Origin: Euonymus europaeus
Taxonomy: Eukaryota > Streptophyta > Magnoliopsida > Celastrales > Celastraceae
Length of the DNA stretch: 64,000 bases
Assembly: GCA_963580455.1 (NCBI GenBank)
Contig: OY756966.1
Location: 20,649,001 to 20,713,000, forward strand
Reading direction: 5' to 3'
Each line of letters opens with the position of its first letter. Within the stretch, counting starts at the first letter, position 1. The notes under the pieces are model-generated. The model did not search any database. It saw only the letters and a program-made list of their open reading frames with translations, and was not told where the DNA came from. Below, one piece after another: positions 23,063-32,690 of the stretch. The position numbers and the translations under genes were made by a program.

Positions 23063-23190
23063 CCATAAAGCACACTTATTCCACCTCCAATGTCACAACC
23101 AAACATACCATAAAAGCAATTCCACTCCATAAAGCACACTTATTCCACCTCCAATGTCACAACCAAACATACCATAAAAGCAATTCCACT
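23063..23190. repeat. 64-bp tandem duplication spanning the right end of the PIF element
   Basis: Units 23063-23126 and 23127-23190 are identical as far as I can read. Each contains the terminal ACCAAACATACCA of the element followed by TAA and about 13 bp of flank. The duplication therefore arose after insertion. Confidence 0.9.
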
Positions 23191-23393
23191 GCGTACACTT
23201 AAAAACATTCTTTAAAATTTATAATTGGGTCCATCTCAATTAGTCTATTGTACAAAAAATAAACCACATATTCATCCACATAACTAAAACATATCTATCA
23301 ATACAACTCTCACTTTTTATATTCTCTTTATTATCACCCTACATATATAAATATACACATCTTGTAATACAAATTTTTTCACTTTTTCACCCA
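23191..23393. other. AT-rich spacer between PIF and MULE
   Basis: About 200 bp of AT-rich sequence with no feature. Its phrase ACATATCTATCAATACAACT resembles ACACATCTATCAATATAATT at the far side of the MULE (25860-25879). Confidence 0.5.
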
Positions 23394-23589
23394 AAAACAC
23401 ATGGGGAAATTAGACTTAGGTCCAAATTTACTAACTTTTAAGAGTAAAAGGACAGCTGAATTTTTTTTGTTAGTTAAGGTCCAGCTGATTTTTAAATTTA
23501 TTGAATTAAGGACAAAACTTGAAATTGCAGAGATTTGTCATTGTTATTTCAATTAAATATGATTGAAAACTTATTTTTCTCGCTGCGGA

Positions 23590-24000
23590 TGCTTCCGACT
23601 TTGGATTGAGGAGAGGCCAGTGGCGTTGGAATCGTGAGGTCGAGACGAATCCAACTCCATTGGCCTTGCCAAGATTAGACATCGAAAACTGTCGATTCGA
23701 GGCAAAATGTTCATAACACATTTGGCCTCAATCCGATTGTTTCTCGTGTCAGATCGAGGTGAGATTAGTGGCCTTAGAATCGTTAGGCCGAGACAAATCC
23801 AACACCACTAGACTTGTCAAGATCCGACATTGGAACTTCCAAATCAAGGCAAAATAGTCGGCACCAATCAGAACGTGTTTTACCTCGATCTGGCCGTTTC
23901 TGGAAATGGATCGAGACGGGACCAGTGGTTTTGAATTCATCTTGGTCGGACAATTCCAACGTCACTGGTCTCGCCTCAATCCATCATCGGAAAGTGATTA
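23590..24000. repeat. Three hairpin modules in the MULE
   Basis: Each module has an arm like GGATTGAGG..GGCCAGTGGCGTTGGA, a 20-25 bp loop, and the reverse-complement arm like TCCAAC.CCA.TGG...CAAGATTA. Modules lie at about 23600-23690, 23750-23830 and 23905-23995. A fourth is at 25460-25545. The modules are related in sequence to one another and each could fold into a stem of about 30 bp with mismatches. Confidence 0.75.
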
Positions 24001-24009
24001 CCTAGTCAA

Positions 24010-25290
24010 AAAATATTTTCAAAGGTTCTACAGAGAAAAATAACACTGTACATTTTATGATGATATTATTAGCACATTATGTAGGTCTTGCTTCAAGTGC
24101 TTCGAATGGTAAGAATTTGTTGGATTTAGTGAATCTGAACTTTCTAGTTCATCACTTGGGACATAGGTTTTTAATAGCGAATCTGAGTTTCGATTTGTCG
24201 AATAGAGAAAAAATAGTTCTACAGGAAAAAAGAGTTCTAACCAATTTTGGAAGTTTGAACCCCGGTGTTTAGGGTATCCGAGCCCGTTAGGGTTTAGTCG
24301 TTAGGACCCTAGGGTTTAGCACTTGTAACATTTAATATTTTAGTAGTGAATCCGTTCCTTGAGTCCATTAGGGTTTAACGAATCCGAGCCTTGAGTTTTA
24401 TCACTTGGGACATAAAGGTTTAGTAGTGAATCTGTGCTTTGGGTTTGTCGAATACAGAAAAAAATTACATAGAAAAAAGAATTGTACAGAGAAATCAAGG
24501 TTCTATAGAGAAATATAGGTTATAAAGAGAACAAGATTTATGCACTAACAATAGAATGAAAAATGTGATTTCATATTTTTTGGCCTGACTTTTATGTCGG
24601 AACCTTGGGTTCATCACTTGGGACATAGAATTTTATTATTGAATTCGAGGTTTGGGTCTATTGTATAGAGAAAAAAGATATTTTACGAAGAGAAAGTGAT
24701 TCTAAAGATAAATAAAGGTTCTACAAAGAAATATAGGTTCTACAGAGAAAAAGAGCTCTACAGAGAAATAAATGTTCTACAGAGAAATATAAGTTATAAA
24801 GAGAAAAGGAGTTATGCACTAGCAGTAGAAAGAAATTGTGATTTCATATTTTTTGGCCTGACTTTTATGTCTGAACCTTGGGACATATGGTTTTAGTATT
24901 GAATCCGAGCTTTTGGTCTATTGTATAGAGAAAAAGTGATTCTCAAGATAAATAAAGATTCTACAGAGAAATATATGTTCTATAAAGAAAAAGAGTTCTA
25001 CAGAGAAATAAAGATTCTACAGAGAAATATAGGTTATAAAGAGAAAAAAAAGTTATGCACTAGCAGTAGAACGAAAACTATGATTTCATATTTTTTGGCC
25101 TGACTTTTATGTCTGAATTTGGGACATAGGATTTTAGTATTGAATACGAGCTTTGGGTATATTGTATAGAGAAAAATATATTTTACAGAGAAAAAGTGAT
25201 TCTAAAGATAAATAAAAGATTTACAGAGAAATATAGGTTATACAGAGAAAAAGAGTTTTAAAACTATGATTTCATATTTTTTATCTTAAC
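24010..25290. repeat. Higher-order tandem array of decaying 190-270 bp units
   Basis: The marker GATTTCATATTTTTT(G/A) occurs at 24567, 24840, 25082 and 25268, giving spacings of 273, 242 and 186 bp. Within each unit the sub-motif TTCTACAGAGAAA(TA) repeats several times, followed by TTATGCACTA(A/G)CA(A/G)TAGAA and later GGGACATA(G/T)G(A/G)TTTTA(G/T)TATTGAAT. Units are shrinking by internal deletion. Small open frames (for example 24696-24896 and 24921-25103) are near-copies of each other because of this repetition and should not be taken as genes. Confidence 0.85.
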
Positions 25291-25459
25291 TTTTTTGTCC
25301 GACCACCAAAATGATCGTCGTTGATCTCAAAAGAAGCGCAACTATGAGAGGAGTAAATCCCGACCTATGACAGCCAGAACAGAGGTCCATAGCAGTCGGA
25401 AAGACACTGCGAAGCTCCGACGACACCCCAAAACTTCTTTTCATTGTTGCAGCTGTTTT

Positions 25460-25650
25460 CGACGTTGGATCGAGGTAAGACTGGTGGCGTTGGAATCGTT
25501 TGGCCGATAAAAATCCAACGCCACCAGTATCGCTTCAATCCGATGTCAGAAACATCCAGATTGAGGAAAAATGTGTTTCAAACGTTTTGCCTCGATCCGA
25601 GCTTTTTCGGCGGCGGATTAAGGAGAGACCACCGTCGTTGGACTCTTCTC
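25460..25650. repeat. Fourth hairpin module in the MULE, best preserved
   Basis: The arm TGGATCGAGGTAAGACTGG then TGGCGTTGGA (25469-25498) pairs with TCCAACGCCACCAGTATCG then CTTCAATCCG (25512-25540). The arms are almost perfectly complementary across about 28 bp with a short loop. It is separated from the other three modules by the tandem array. Confidence 0.8.
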
Positions 25651-25864
25651 AACGATACAATTTCAACAGAAGTAGTCTCTCTTCGATCAGATGTTGGGAA
25701 GAGGAGCTTTTATTGTCGAAGATGAAGACCGCATGTAATGGATGAGAGGGATAGTTTGGGTAGTTTAATTATTTTGTCTTTATTTCTAATTTTTTAAATG
25801 AATTGGACCTCCTTCTAAAATTAAACATAATTATGTCCTTTTATCTAATTTGCCCAAAACACAT

Positions 25865-26130
25865 CTATCAATATAATTTTTTACTTTTTACAAATTAATT
25901 TTTTTATTATTCTTTTTCTTTATTACTTTATGTACACACTCCAAAATTTTCATTCTTGCTACTCCCAAACGGCACTTTAACTACTTGCTCTAAAGCCCAG
26001 GAGAAACATCCCCGACGCCTATCTTGATCCTCATCAAGCTTGTCAAATTGCTCTGTTGATTATCTTAGTCTACTGATTCTAGTGTGTGCCCTTTTATATC
26101 GGCGAAGTAGGTCGTTTCTGTAACATCTTT
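25865..26130 (+). promoter_or_regulatory. Putative promoter region of the GOT1-like gene
   Basis: An AT-rich flank runs from the MULE to the first leader exon. A TATA-like TTTTATATC at about 26091-26099 lies 30-40 bp upstream of the first leader-type sequence. The MULE target site (25856-25864) is thus only about 240 bp upstream of the TATA-like box, so the element may influence this promoter. Transcription start is not shown by the sequence. Confidence 0.45.
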
Positions 26131-26330
26131 ACTGCCAAATCCAGTTCCTTCTCGCTCTAGATTATTGTAGGTACGATTTGCTACGCACTGATCTTATCTG
26201 GCTTGAATTTGAATTTCAATTCGGTTTATAACTTTTTTTTAGCATAAGATTCCGCCAAATCGAGTTCGTTCTGGTTCTCTCGCTCTAGATTTGTGTAGGT
26301 ATGGATGTTGCTACGCTTGGATCTTATCTG
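26131..26330 (+). repeat. Duplicated leader exon with two candidate 5'-UTR splice donors
   Basis: The block at about 26133-26200 (GCCAAATCCAGTTCC ... CTCGCTCTAGAT ... GTAGGTACG ... GATCTTATCTGG) is repeated with divergence at about 26254-26330 (GCCAAATCGAGTTCG ... CTCGCTCTAGAT ... GTAGGTATGG ... GATCTTATCTGG). Each copy offers an AG|GTA(C/T)G donor (about 26171 and 26300). The common acceptor is TGATGCAG|CG ending at 26405, so alternative leader splicing is possible. Confidence 0.65.
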
Positions 26331-26436
26331 GTTCGCCTTTGAATTCCAACTCCTTTAACCTATTTCTTTGTGTTGATTTCTTATGTTCATTGTGTTGTGA
26401 TGCAGCGAAGCTGACAAGTACCTGAAGATCAAAACA

Positions 26437-29400
26437 ATGGCTTCCTTCGAAATGAATGAGCTAAAGAGTGAGTGATTTCGTTCTATTGTTTTCGATGTGC
26501 TGATTTTTTTGGAGTCTTTTCATAGTTTTGTAAGCGGAAATTGCCTTTTTTTTTTTTCCAGAGAATGAGCTGTTGGATAACGTTTAGATCCTAATAAATC
26601 TGTTACACGCACATATGCATGTATTCGTTTTTGAAATTGCAGTATTTTAGGGAGTCTGGTCTAGTTATTTGTGTATCTTGTCTAAGGCCAGATGGAAATT
26701 GTTGGCACTGAGAATCTGTTCGGGATGCAGAATAAGAAAAGCAAGGGTTTATGTTTCTTGCTCGCAAAAAACTGTTGTGTATGTAACTATGTACCACTTT
26801 CACTCGTGTTCTTCACAAAAAAAGAATAGATGTGAAATTTTAATGAGACAATCTATAACTTGAATCCGGTTCCCAAAATCTTACCCTATTTTACAGCACT
26901 AAGAATCCCATACAGACAGACCTAATATAATTTTATTAATGGTTCTTCCAAAGATAGTTGGCAGATGAATCAATTAACAACCATATGTGATTTGTCACGG
27001 GAAATACCGTTGGAACTTCTCCCCTTTTGGTTTCGCTACTTGGTGGTCTAGAGTGGATAGCATGAAGAATCCTTGGCTTTGGTAGCTTGAGTGTGTTGTT
27101 GTTTGGAGTCCTGAATGGTACTGAACTCTTCTATCTTAGTGTACCTTAATAATCTATTGTCTGTTATTTGGGTAAGGATTTTCAATGACGTACCTATTTC
27201 AATGATGACTATTGGTGCTGGTATTTTGGCATATTCTGATATGGATGTTTGAGAAATGATCATCATCATCAATCAAAGCATGCAGATTCATTTTGAGAAA
27301 CAATAATCAATTATTAAAGCATTTCTTCTTTATTGCCTCCTTATTAATTTCATCTTGAATTTATGCATAGGTTGAAGGTTTTTGTGCAGGTGCTTTTCTT
27401 CCCTTTTTAATATTTCATTTAAAATAAATTTCCGAGGTGACACTCTCTTTCACCCAAAAAAATAAAAATTCATTTAAATATCACATTCATTTTTTTTAAG
27501 AAAATCGAACTCAGCTTAGAACAATTCTGTTATGTGAAGTCAGTGTGTATGTGTGTTCGTGTGTGCCCTTAAACTTGTGGTGGATGATATTCTCTTCTTT
27601 CTTTTGTTCTCTTCCTCCCCCCTCCCTCATTTTATAGCAGTGTGTATGTGTGTTCGTTTGTGCCCTCAAACTTGTGGTGGATGATATTCTCTTCTTTCTT
27701 TTGTTCTCTTCCTCCCCCCTCCCTCATTTTAGAGCTGGGGCTTCTGGGACTTAGTCGTCCATTATTGACATGCCAATTTTTTTCAACTACTTTGTTTCTT
27801 TCATTGTTTTTCCATTTTGGAAAGTTTTATAGTGTCTTTTGGTAGATATGGGCCTTTATTTTGAATTTCTTTAAAAAAAAAAAACAGTAACAGGGGGAAA
27901 AAGTTTCAATTTTGGTCCTGCATTCACCTGTTGTATTCCTTTTGCTTTATGCAGTAAAAAAAAGAAGATAATCTAGTCATGATTGTGATTAGGAATGTTA
28001 GTCCTCGGAACTAATTAATTACTGTTTCTTGAGTTATGATATACATAATTCTGTACACTCTTTGTTAGTACAAGCAAATGCTCTCAAATGTCAGTACTCT
28101 CGTGCACAAGGGTGCACAAGGATCCCAGAGTGGGCGGGGTTAGGATTTGCGGTAATAGTATACTTTAAATATTAGTATATTACAGTGACAAATGCTCTGT
28201 GCTCACTCTTAGACCTATCTTCTTTTGTTGCCCCAATAATTGGGGAACCTTGCCTGCTCCCTAGTTTAAAAAATGTTGAAACATTTATTATGGTAATTTA
28301 TGAAATGAAACAGAGATCGGACTGGGATTGACGGGGTTTGGCATTCTGTTCACCTTCCTTGGAGTTATATTTTTCTTTGACAGGGGATTGCTTGCAATGG
28401 GGAATGTAAGCTTCTTATTCTTATGATCTTTTTTTTCCGCTTATATTTGAATTTTAAGTAATCCTTTCTGCTTTTGGAAAAAAAGATTTATATTCTGCCT
28501 ATTGCAGATTTTGCCTATTATTAACTCTCACTTATTTTCTGTGTTATTTATCAGATCCTTTTCTTATCGGGCGTGGCTCTAAGTATTGGAATGAAATCTA
28601 CCGTGCAATTTTTCATGAAACGTCAAAACTATAAGGTATTTTTTGTTTGATGACTGTGTCATTATAATTTATGTATCTTTCTTTGCAGCTAGCTCTGCAT
28701 TTTTTAAATTCGTTGTTTTACTTGCTCTATGCTTCTTTTTGCTGTGCTATAGGGAACTATATCTTTTGGTGTCGGCTTCTTCGTTGTTGTAATAGGATCG
28801 CCTATACTGGGCATGATTTTGGAATCCTATGGATTTATTGTTTTTTTCAGGTTGATTGGAATTTTAAGTTCTTGATTTTATTTTTTTTAAGGTTTACTTT
28901 TGAAATTGCTAATTGAATTTTTTGTTCAGTGGCTTCTGGCCTACGCTGGCTGTTTTTCTGCAAAGGATTCCAATTCTTGGTTGGGTATTTCAACAACCAT
29001 AGATCAAGTCGGTATGTTCATTTTGAGTGTAAATAACTGTTAACCCCCTTACAAGATAAATATATTTATTGATAAGAACATATAAAAGAATGACAAAAAA
29101 ATGTTCAGTTAGATTTATGCATTTTGAGAAGCCATCTCGTGTTTGTTGATTAGATGATATGCTTTGCGTGACTCAAATTAAGGACTTAGTTCTGGTGTTA
29201 TTCTCGTCGTTTGAGATTGTTTTTTGGGAACGGAACTAAATGTATATGTATCATGCCCAATTGTAAAATTTACAGAGCACCATATTGTTATAATAATTTT
29301 TCAATTTATGTAAAACAAATGACTAGAGCATTCTGAAATAAATCAGTGAACAATCTAGGCATTTTCCTGGATCGTTAGATTTAAATATTAATAGCTTAAT

Positions 29401-30712
29401 GAAATGATTACCGAATTTCTAATACTTTCTGGTACATGCTAGGGACATTGTGTTTCTTTCTAGTCAGTATCATTGCTGATGAAGTGGACTTTCTCTAATC
29501 ACTCTTCTGATTCGCTTGGATACTGTTAAGATATCTTGGATTTTTGGCAAAAGTTTCCACGGGACGGATCTTTAAGTTTTAGGCTGTGGTACAATTTTCA
29601 TGATCAGGGTGGGATGGAGGTGAGAAAGGTGGGAGACAAAAGAACAACTATAATTTTTATCTGAAAAGATTAATGGAAATGTGTAGGATATTAGGATGCT
29701 TTGACCAATCATGAAATTGCTGCTTAGCTTTTTGCAGGAGTGATGAATTCATCGCTTATGACGCTAGAGATTATGTTTAAGCCTTTCATATCCTTTCACA
29801 TCTATGAGCTATTTTTATTAGAAAGTCATTGTAGTGACTTAAATTGAATCATACGTATGTGTTGGTAAATTTTTGTTGAGGTGAGACAAATTGGAGGACT
29901 ATACCATACATTAAATTCAAATTTAGTGATGGATTAGTTGAGTCTAAGGAATTTTGTGTAGGAATGTTTATAGATCAATAAGGGAAATTTTAGGAGATAC
30001 TGCATTTATATGCAAGTGTTACTTGCTTAGCAAAACAAGGAGAGGTTTACAGTGATTGTGAGAGAATTTAGTTACAACCAGGAGAAAGTTGTTCAACTTC
30101 AACAGGGAAAAATGTCTAGAGAGTTTGATACTGGAAATGTGCGTCGCCACAAGATGAAAATATCAAAATAATGAGAGCAGTCTTGCTTTTTAACAAATCA
30201 AAGAGTAGTTCACAACTTCACACTTATCTGGAAAAAGTGCTGTGTGCTTATTATGGTATGGTTAGTGCCTTCATATCAGGCAAAGAATTGCTGGTTGATA
30301 GGACGAAGAAAGGTGCATTGGTGTTTTCTAGTTTGATAATCGTAGACCACTTTATTGATTGACCATGTTTGAGTACGTTTATTGATACTTACGGAAGAAA
30401 GCTTAGCAATGAAAAAATGGAGGGCTCTCTCTCTATAAAAAAAGAGATAACCAACATAGAAACGGCTCTATTGAGATTAAAATCATGGCTTGGATCCTCA
30501 ATCTCGAAAATCATTATCTGGAAGATAGTGGTTACTTTGGATTTGTGTAAGAGAGAGATACTTGCATAATTTTGATGTGTTTCAAATTTGGTCGCTCTTC
30601 ATTCTTCCAAGCAGAATGAGCTATACCTTTGTTCTGTTCAGTAATATCTTTTTAAAACTGAACAAATGTGCAGCCTTTTGACCGATATAGAGGGAGAAGG
30701 GTCCCTGTATAA
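26437..30712 (+). CDS. GOT1: GOT1/SFT2-type vesicle-transport protein, six coding exons, with one in-frame TAG
   Basis: GOT1-family proteins are small four-helix membrane proteins of the Golgi/ER that act in vesicle fusion and ER-to-Golgi traffic. Coding exons read from the sequence, all with GT-AG introns: 26437-26467, 28314-28405, 28555-28635, 28753-28850, 28930-29011, 30674-30712, in total 140 codons plus stop. The protein begins MASFEMNELKKIGLGLTGFG, then FFFDRGLLAMGN, a conserved KSTVQFFMKRQNYKGTISFG and SGFWPTLAVFLQRIPILGW, and ends FDRYRGRRVPV, the expected family C-terminus. Four hydrophobic segments fit the family topology. The anomaly is TAG at 29000-29002 (codon 125, after QQP), where homologues have an aromatic residue; the last 15 codons and the donor and acceptor around them are intact. 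So either a truncated 124-residue protein, a young pseudogene, or a base-call error. A non-coding leader exon and 5'-UTR intron precede the ATG. Confidence 0.9.
26468..28313 (+). other. Intron 1 of the GOT1-like gene
   Basis: A 1.85-kb intron with donor AAAGA|GTGAGT and acceptor AACAG|AGATCGG. It holds a 97-bp tandem duplication (separate entry) and no coding sequence I recognise. Short open frames on both strands (for example 26603-26803) are not conserved in appearance. Confidence 0.8.
27541..27734. repeat. 97-bp tandem duplication in intron 1
   Basis: Copies begin at 27541 and 27638 with CAGTGTGTATGTGTGTTCGT and run through CCTCCCTCATTTTA. They differ at only a few bases, so the duplication is recent. 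Confidence 0.92.
29012..30673 (+). other. Intron 5 of the GOT1-like gene
   Basis: A 1.66-kb intron with donor TCG|GTATGT and acceptor GTGCAG|CC. It is long for a gene whose introns 2-4 are 79-149 bp, so an insertion is likely. The part at about 29880-30600 has an imported look (several short frames at 30171-30569), but I could not match it to a known family and found no ends. Confidence 0.7.
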
Positions 30713-31748
30713 CCCAGATGTCACAAGGAAGTGTGACAACTGCGACATGCACACTTTGTAAGTCCATGTAAATACAGTTGGAGGAAGAGCTATAATTTTT
30801 TGATGTTCTGTTGAGGACAGTAGATTAAAATTTGTTTTATAATGACCTTTTTTTAACCTAGGTAAGAAAAAAGAAATACTTTGAGCTTAGTCTCTAATAT
30901 CTCTTTATTATTTTCACTTTTCCACTGGCATTACCAAATGGTATATTTCGTCAAAAGAATTACTCAATGGCATATGTCAAAAGAAGTGCATGTGCAAATT
31001 GAGCATCCCATTGATAACAGCTTCCTAGTAATGGCATTCTATTTTTTTTTTTTTATTTACGCATTATGCATTTCCTTGGTCATCTTTGTGACTGGTCCTG
31101 ATCAGATAATTACTAACCTTTTAGAAAAAATGTAACTTCACATCCCCCCTCCATTGCACAGTTCCTGATTTGAATTTGGTGTTTAATAGATTTATCTTAT
31201 TTTTCAGATGAATGGTGGTAGTGAATAGTGTAAATTAGATTTGATACACGATATATTGGATTCAACCAGTGCATCTTTTTCAGCAGAAGGTGTGGCACTC
31301 AACGAGAACGCATCTGTTGCATCTTTTGCAATTTTTCTGTTTTAATATTCAGGTCCTTATTTATAATTTAGGGTATTGATTAGGGTCTCATTTTGCTACA
31401 CTAATAAAATGTTGTCTCATTAGAGGGTAGTTTTTGGTTGAATTAATAAAAGTAGAGGACTTTTTTTTTTCTTTCTATTTTTGTTAAAATAGATTAAACT
31501 GGTAGAAACTATGTTTGCAATTGTGAATTTCCTTTTGTTTAGTTGCGCACTTCGGCAGGTCACAGCCTATGAAAATCTCCTCTCTCTAGTTTGGTATTGG
31601 TATTAGCTTTAAATAAATAAATAGATGTATAATTCATGGAATGAACAATGTACGGATCAAAAGTACAAATAAAAAAATCCACCTACGAAAAGGGTTCCAA
31701 AGTTGTGACTATGAAATAAAAGAATATCCCAATCAATAACAAGGAACT
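30713..31748 (+). other. 3' flank of GOT1-like gene and spacer
   Basis: The first 100-130 bp after the stop at 30710-30712 are likely 3' UTR; no canonical AATAAA is obvious, though AT-rich ATTAAAATTTG (about 30823) could serve. The remainder is AT-rich spacer. The 84-residue frame at 30881-31135 has hydrophobic stretches but no recognisable domain. The end abuts the stop codon of the peroxidase pseudogene on the opposite strand. Confidence 0.5.
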
Positions 31749-32369
31749 CTAGTTGACGGCATTGCAAATCCTCCTTATCTGACCAGCAGAACAAGTGAAC
31801 ACCAATATCTCCCATCTTGATCAAGGGAGATGCAAAATCAGAGGGGTTCTTGCTATAATCATTGACAATGCTGTCCGTTGATCCAACACTGAAGAGAACT
31901 TGATCCGAATGAACAAGTCCCTTCTTTTGTTGTAGATCCTTGAAGTAATTGTTGCCAAAAGAATTGGGTGTTACCCAATCCATCGGTGCCAAATTCTCGT
32001 TGCCACCACTAGCTGGACAGCCATGCTTGTGAGTGCTAGAAAATCCATCATCAATGTTGCTTGCGTTGTTTTTGTATATCCTCTCGCGAAAGATGAAGCA
32101 TTGAACTTGTCCTATTTTGTGGGAACCAGACAATGGAACCATGTGGTCCATGTCCCTTGCATTCAGGTCTCTATTTCTGAAGGATCTTATAAGTTGATCC
32201 AGGCTGTCTGTAAAACCAGGAAGGTCTCCACCTTCAGCCAAACTTCTGCTTGCGGTGGTTTAGTCTTTTCTTCTTAGTTTCACTGTCCAAGATGGACTAC
32301 CTACATATTCGGAAAAATCTCTGATGGCAACTGCCAGGATATCTGCACAAGATACAACGCCATGACTTA
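31749..32369 (-). pseudogene. Class III peroxidase pseudogene, C-terminal part
   Basis: Class III peroxidases are secreted haem enzymes that oxidise phenolics in the cell wall. This part starts at GVVSCADILAVAIRD next to the PIF insertion and continues through YVGSPSWTVKL, a TAA replacing the Ser codon after RRKD (about 32274), LPGFTDSLDQLIRSFRNRDL, and LSGSHKIGQVQCF, which carries the proximal haem histidine (Thr of SHTIG is Lys). It runs on through GCPASGGNENLAPMDWVTPN and LVHSDQVLFSVGSTDSIVNDY. A frameshift near 31790 follows GDI; the original end QIRRICNAVN and stop are readable at 31749-31751. No introns are seen at the positions usual for the family. The N-terminal part is at 35816-36180. 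Confidence 0.92.
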
Positions 32370-32489
32370 GGGTCCGTTTGGTATGCATTTCCCACAGCTT
32401 AAAGCTGTGGGACCCACTAGAAACGTTGTGTATACCAAACTGATAGTTTTGAATTGCGTTTTGGATCGCGTTTAAGCGGTCCAAAATGA

Positions 32490-32690
32490 GACACTGATAT
32501 GGTACAGCGTCTCTTTGCGTTTCGCTCCCCCAACGTTCTTGAAGACGATTCGGCCCTCAAATCCCTTATTCATCTCTCGCTGAAGCACTCCATCTCTCGC
32601 CGTGATTCACTCTCGTTGTACCTCCTCCGTCTCTCCGTCGATCGATCTCCGCCACTATTTCGAAAATCAGGTACTCATCCCTCGCTCTCT
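32490..32690 (+). other. GC-rich exon-like block inside the PIF element
   Basis: From the ATG at 32499 a frame of about 57 codons (MVQRLFAFRSPNVLEDDSAL...) runs to a donor-like AATCAG|GTACTC at 32670. It is visibly richer in C and G than the rest of the element and rich in serine, leucine and arginine. It is not the Myb/SANT domain expected here and I do not recognise it. Splicing to the next exon (acceptor before 33604) would shift that exon's frame. It may be the element's own leader exon or a captured host exon. Confidence 0.45.

Larger units (their letters stand above)
18814..23110 (-). mobile_element. PIF/Harbinger DNA transposon with two genes
   Basis: A 4.3-kb element. The left end is CGGGTCGTTTGGTATTGAGA; the right end read inward is TGGTATGTTTGGTTGTGACA. 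These are imperfect inverted ends sharing the GTTTGGT core. TAA follows or precedes the ends on both sides (18811-18813 and 23111-23113), the 3-bp target type of PIF/Harbinger. Inside on the minus strand are the family's two genes: a DDE transposase (22182 to about 20780) and a Myb/SANT-like protein (20297 to about 19344). Both carry disabling changes, so the copy is no longer autonomous. The right end lies in a 64-bp tandem duplication, so 23174 is an alternative end. Confidence 0.8.
23403..25855. mobile_element. Non-autonomous Mutator-like element (2453 bp)
   Basis: The element is flanked by a perfect 9-bp target duplication AAAACACAT (23394-23402 and 25856-25864), the Mutator hallmark. The ends are inverted: GGGGAAATTAGA on the left and GGGCAAATTAGA on the right read inward. 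Imperfect similarity continues inward (AGGTCCA then AAGGACAAAA on the left; AGGTCCA then AAAGACAAAA on the right), so the inverted repeats extend to roughly 100 bp. No transposase is encoded. Inside are hairpin modules (about 23580-24000 and 25440-25650) and a large tandem array (24000-25290). Many open frames here are by-products of the repeats. Movement would need a transposase supplied in trans. Confidence 0.85.

Noticed and set aside
24696..25103. Two similar lysine-rich small proteins
   Set aside because: They are translations of successive units of the tandem array in the MULE, not paralogous genes.
30881..31135. 84-codon frame with hydrophobic segments downstream of the GOT1-like gene
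   Set aside because: No domain, no splice or promoter support; T-rich DNA readily encodes such hydrophobic stretches.
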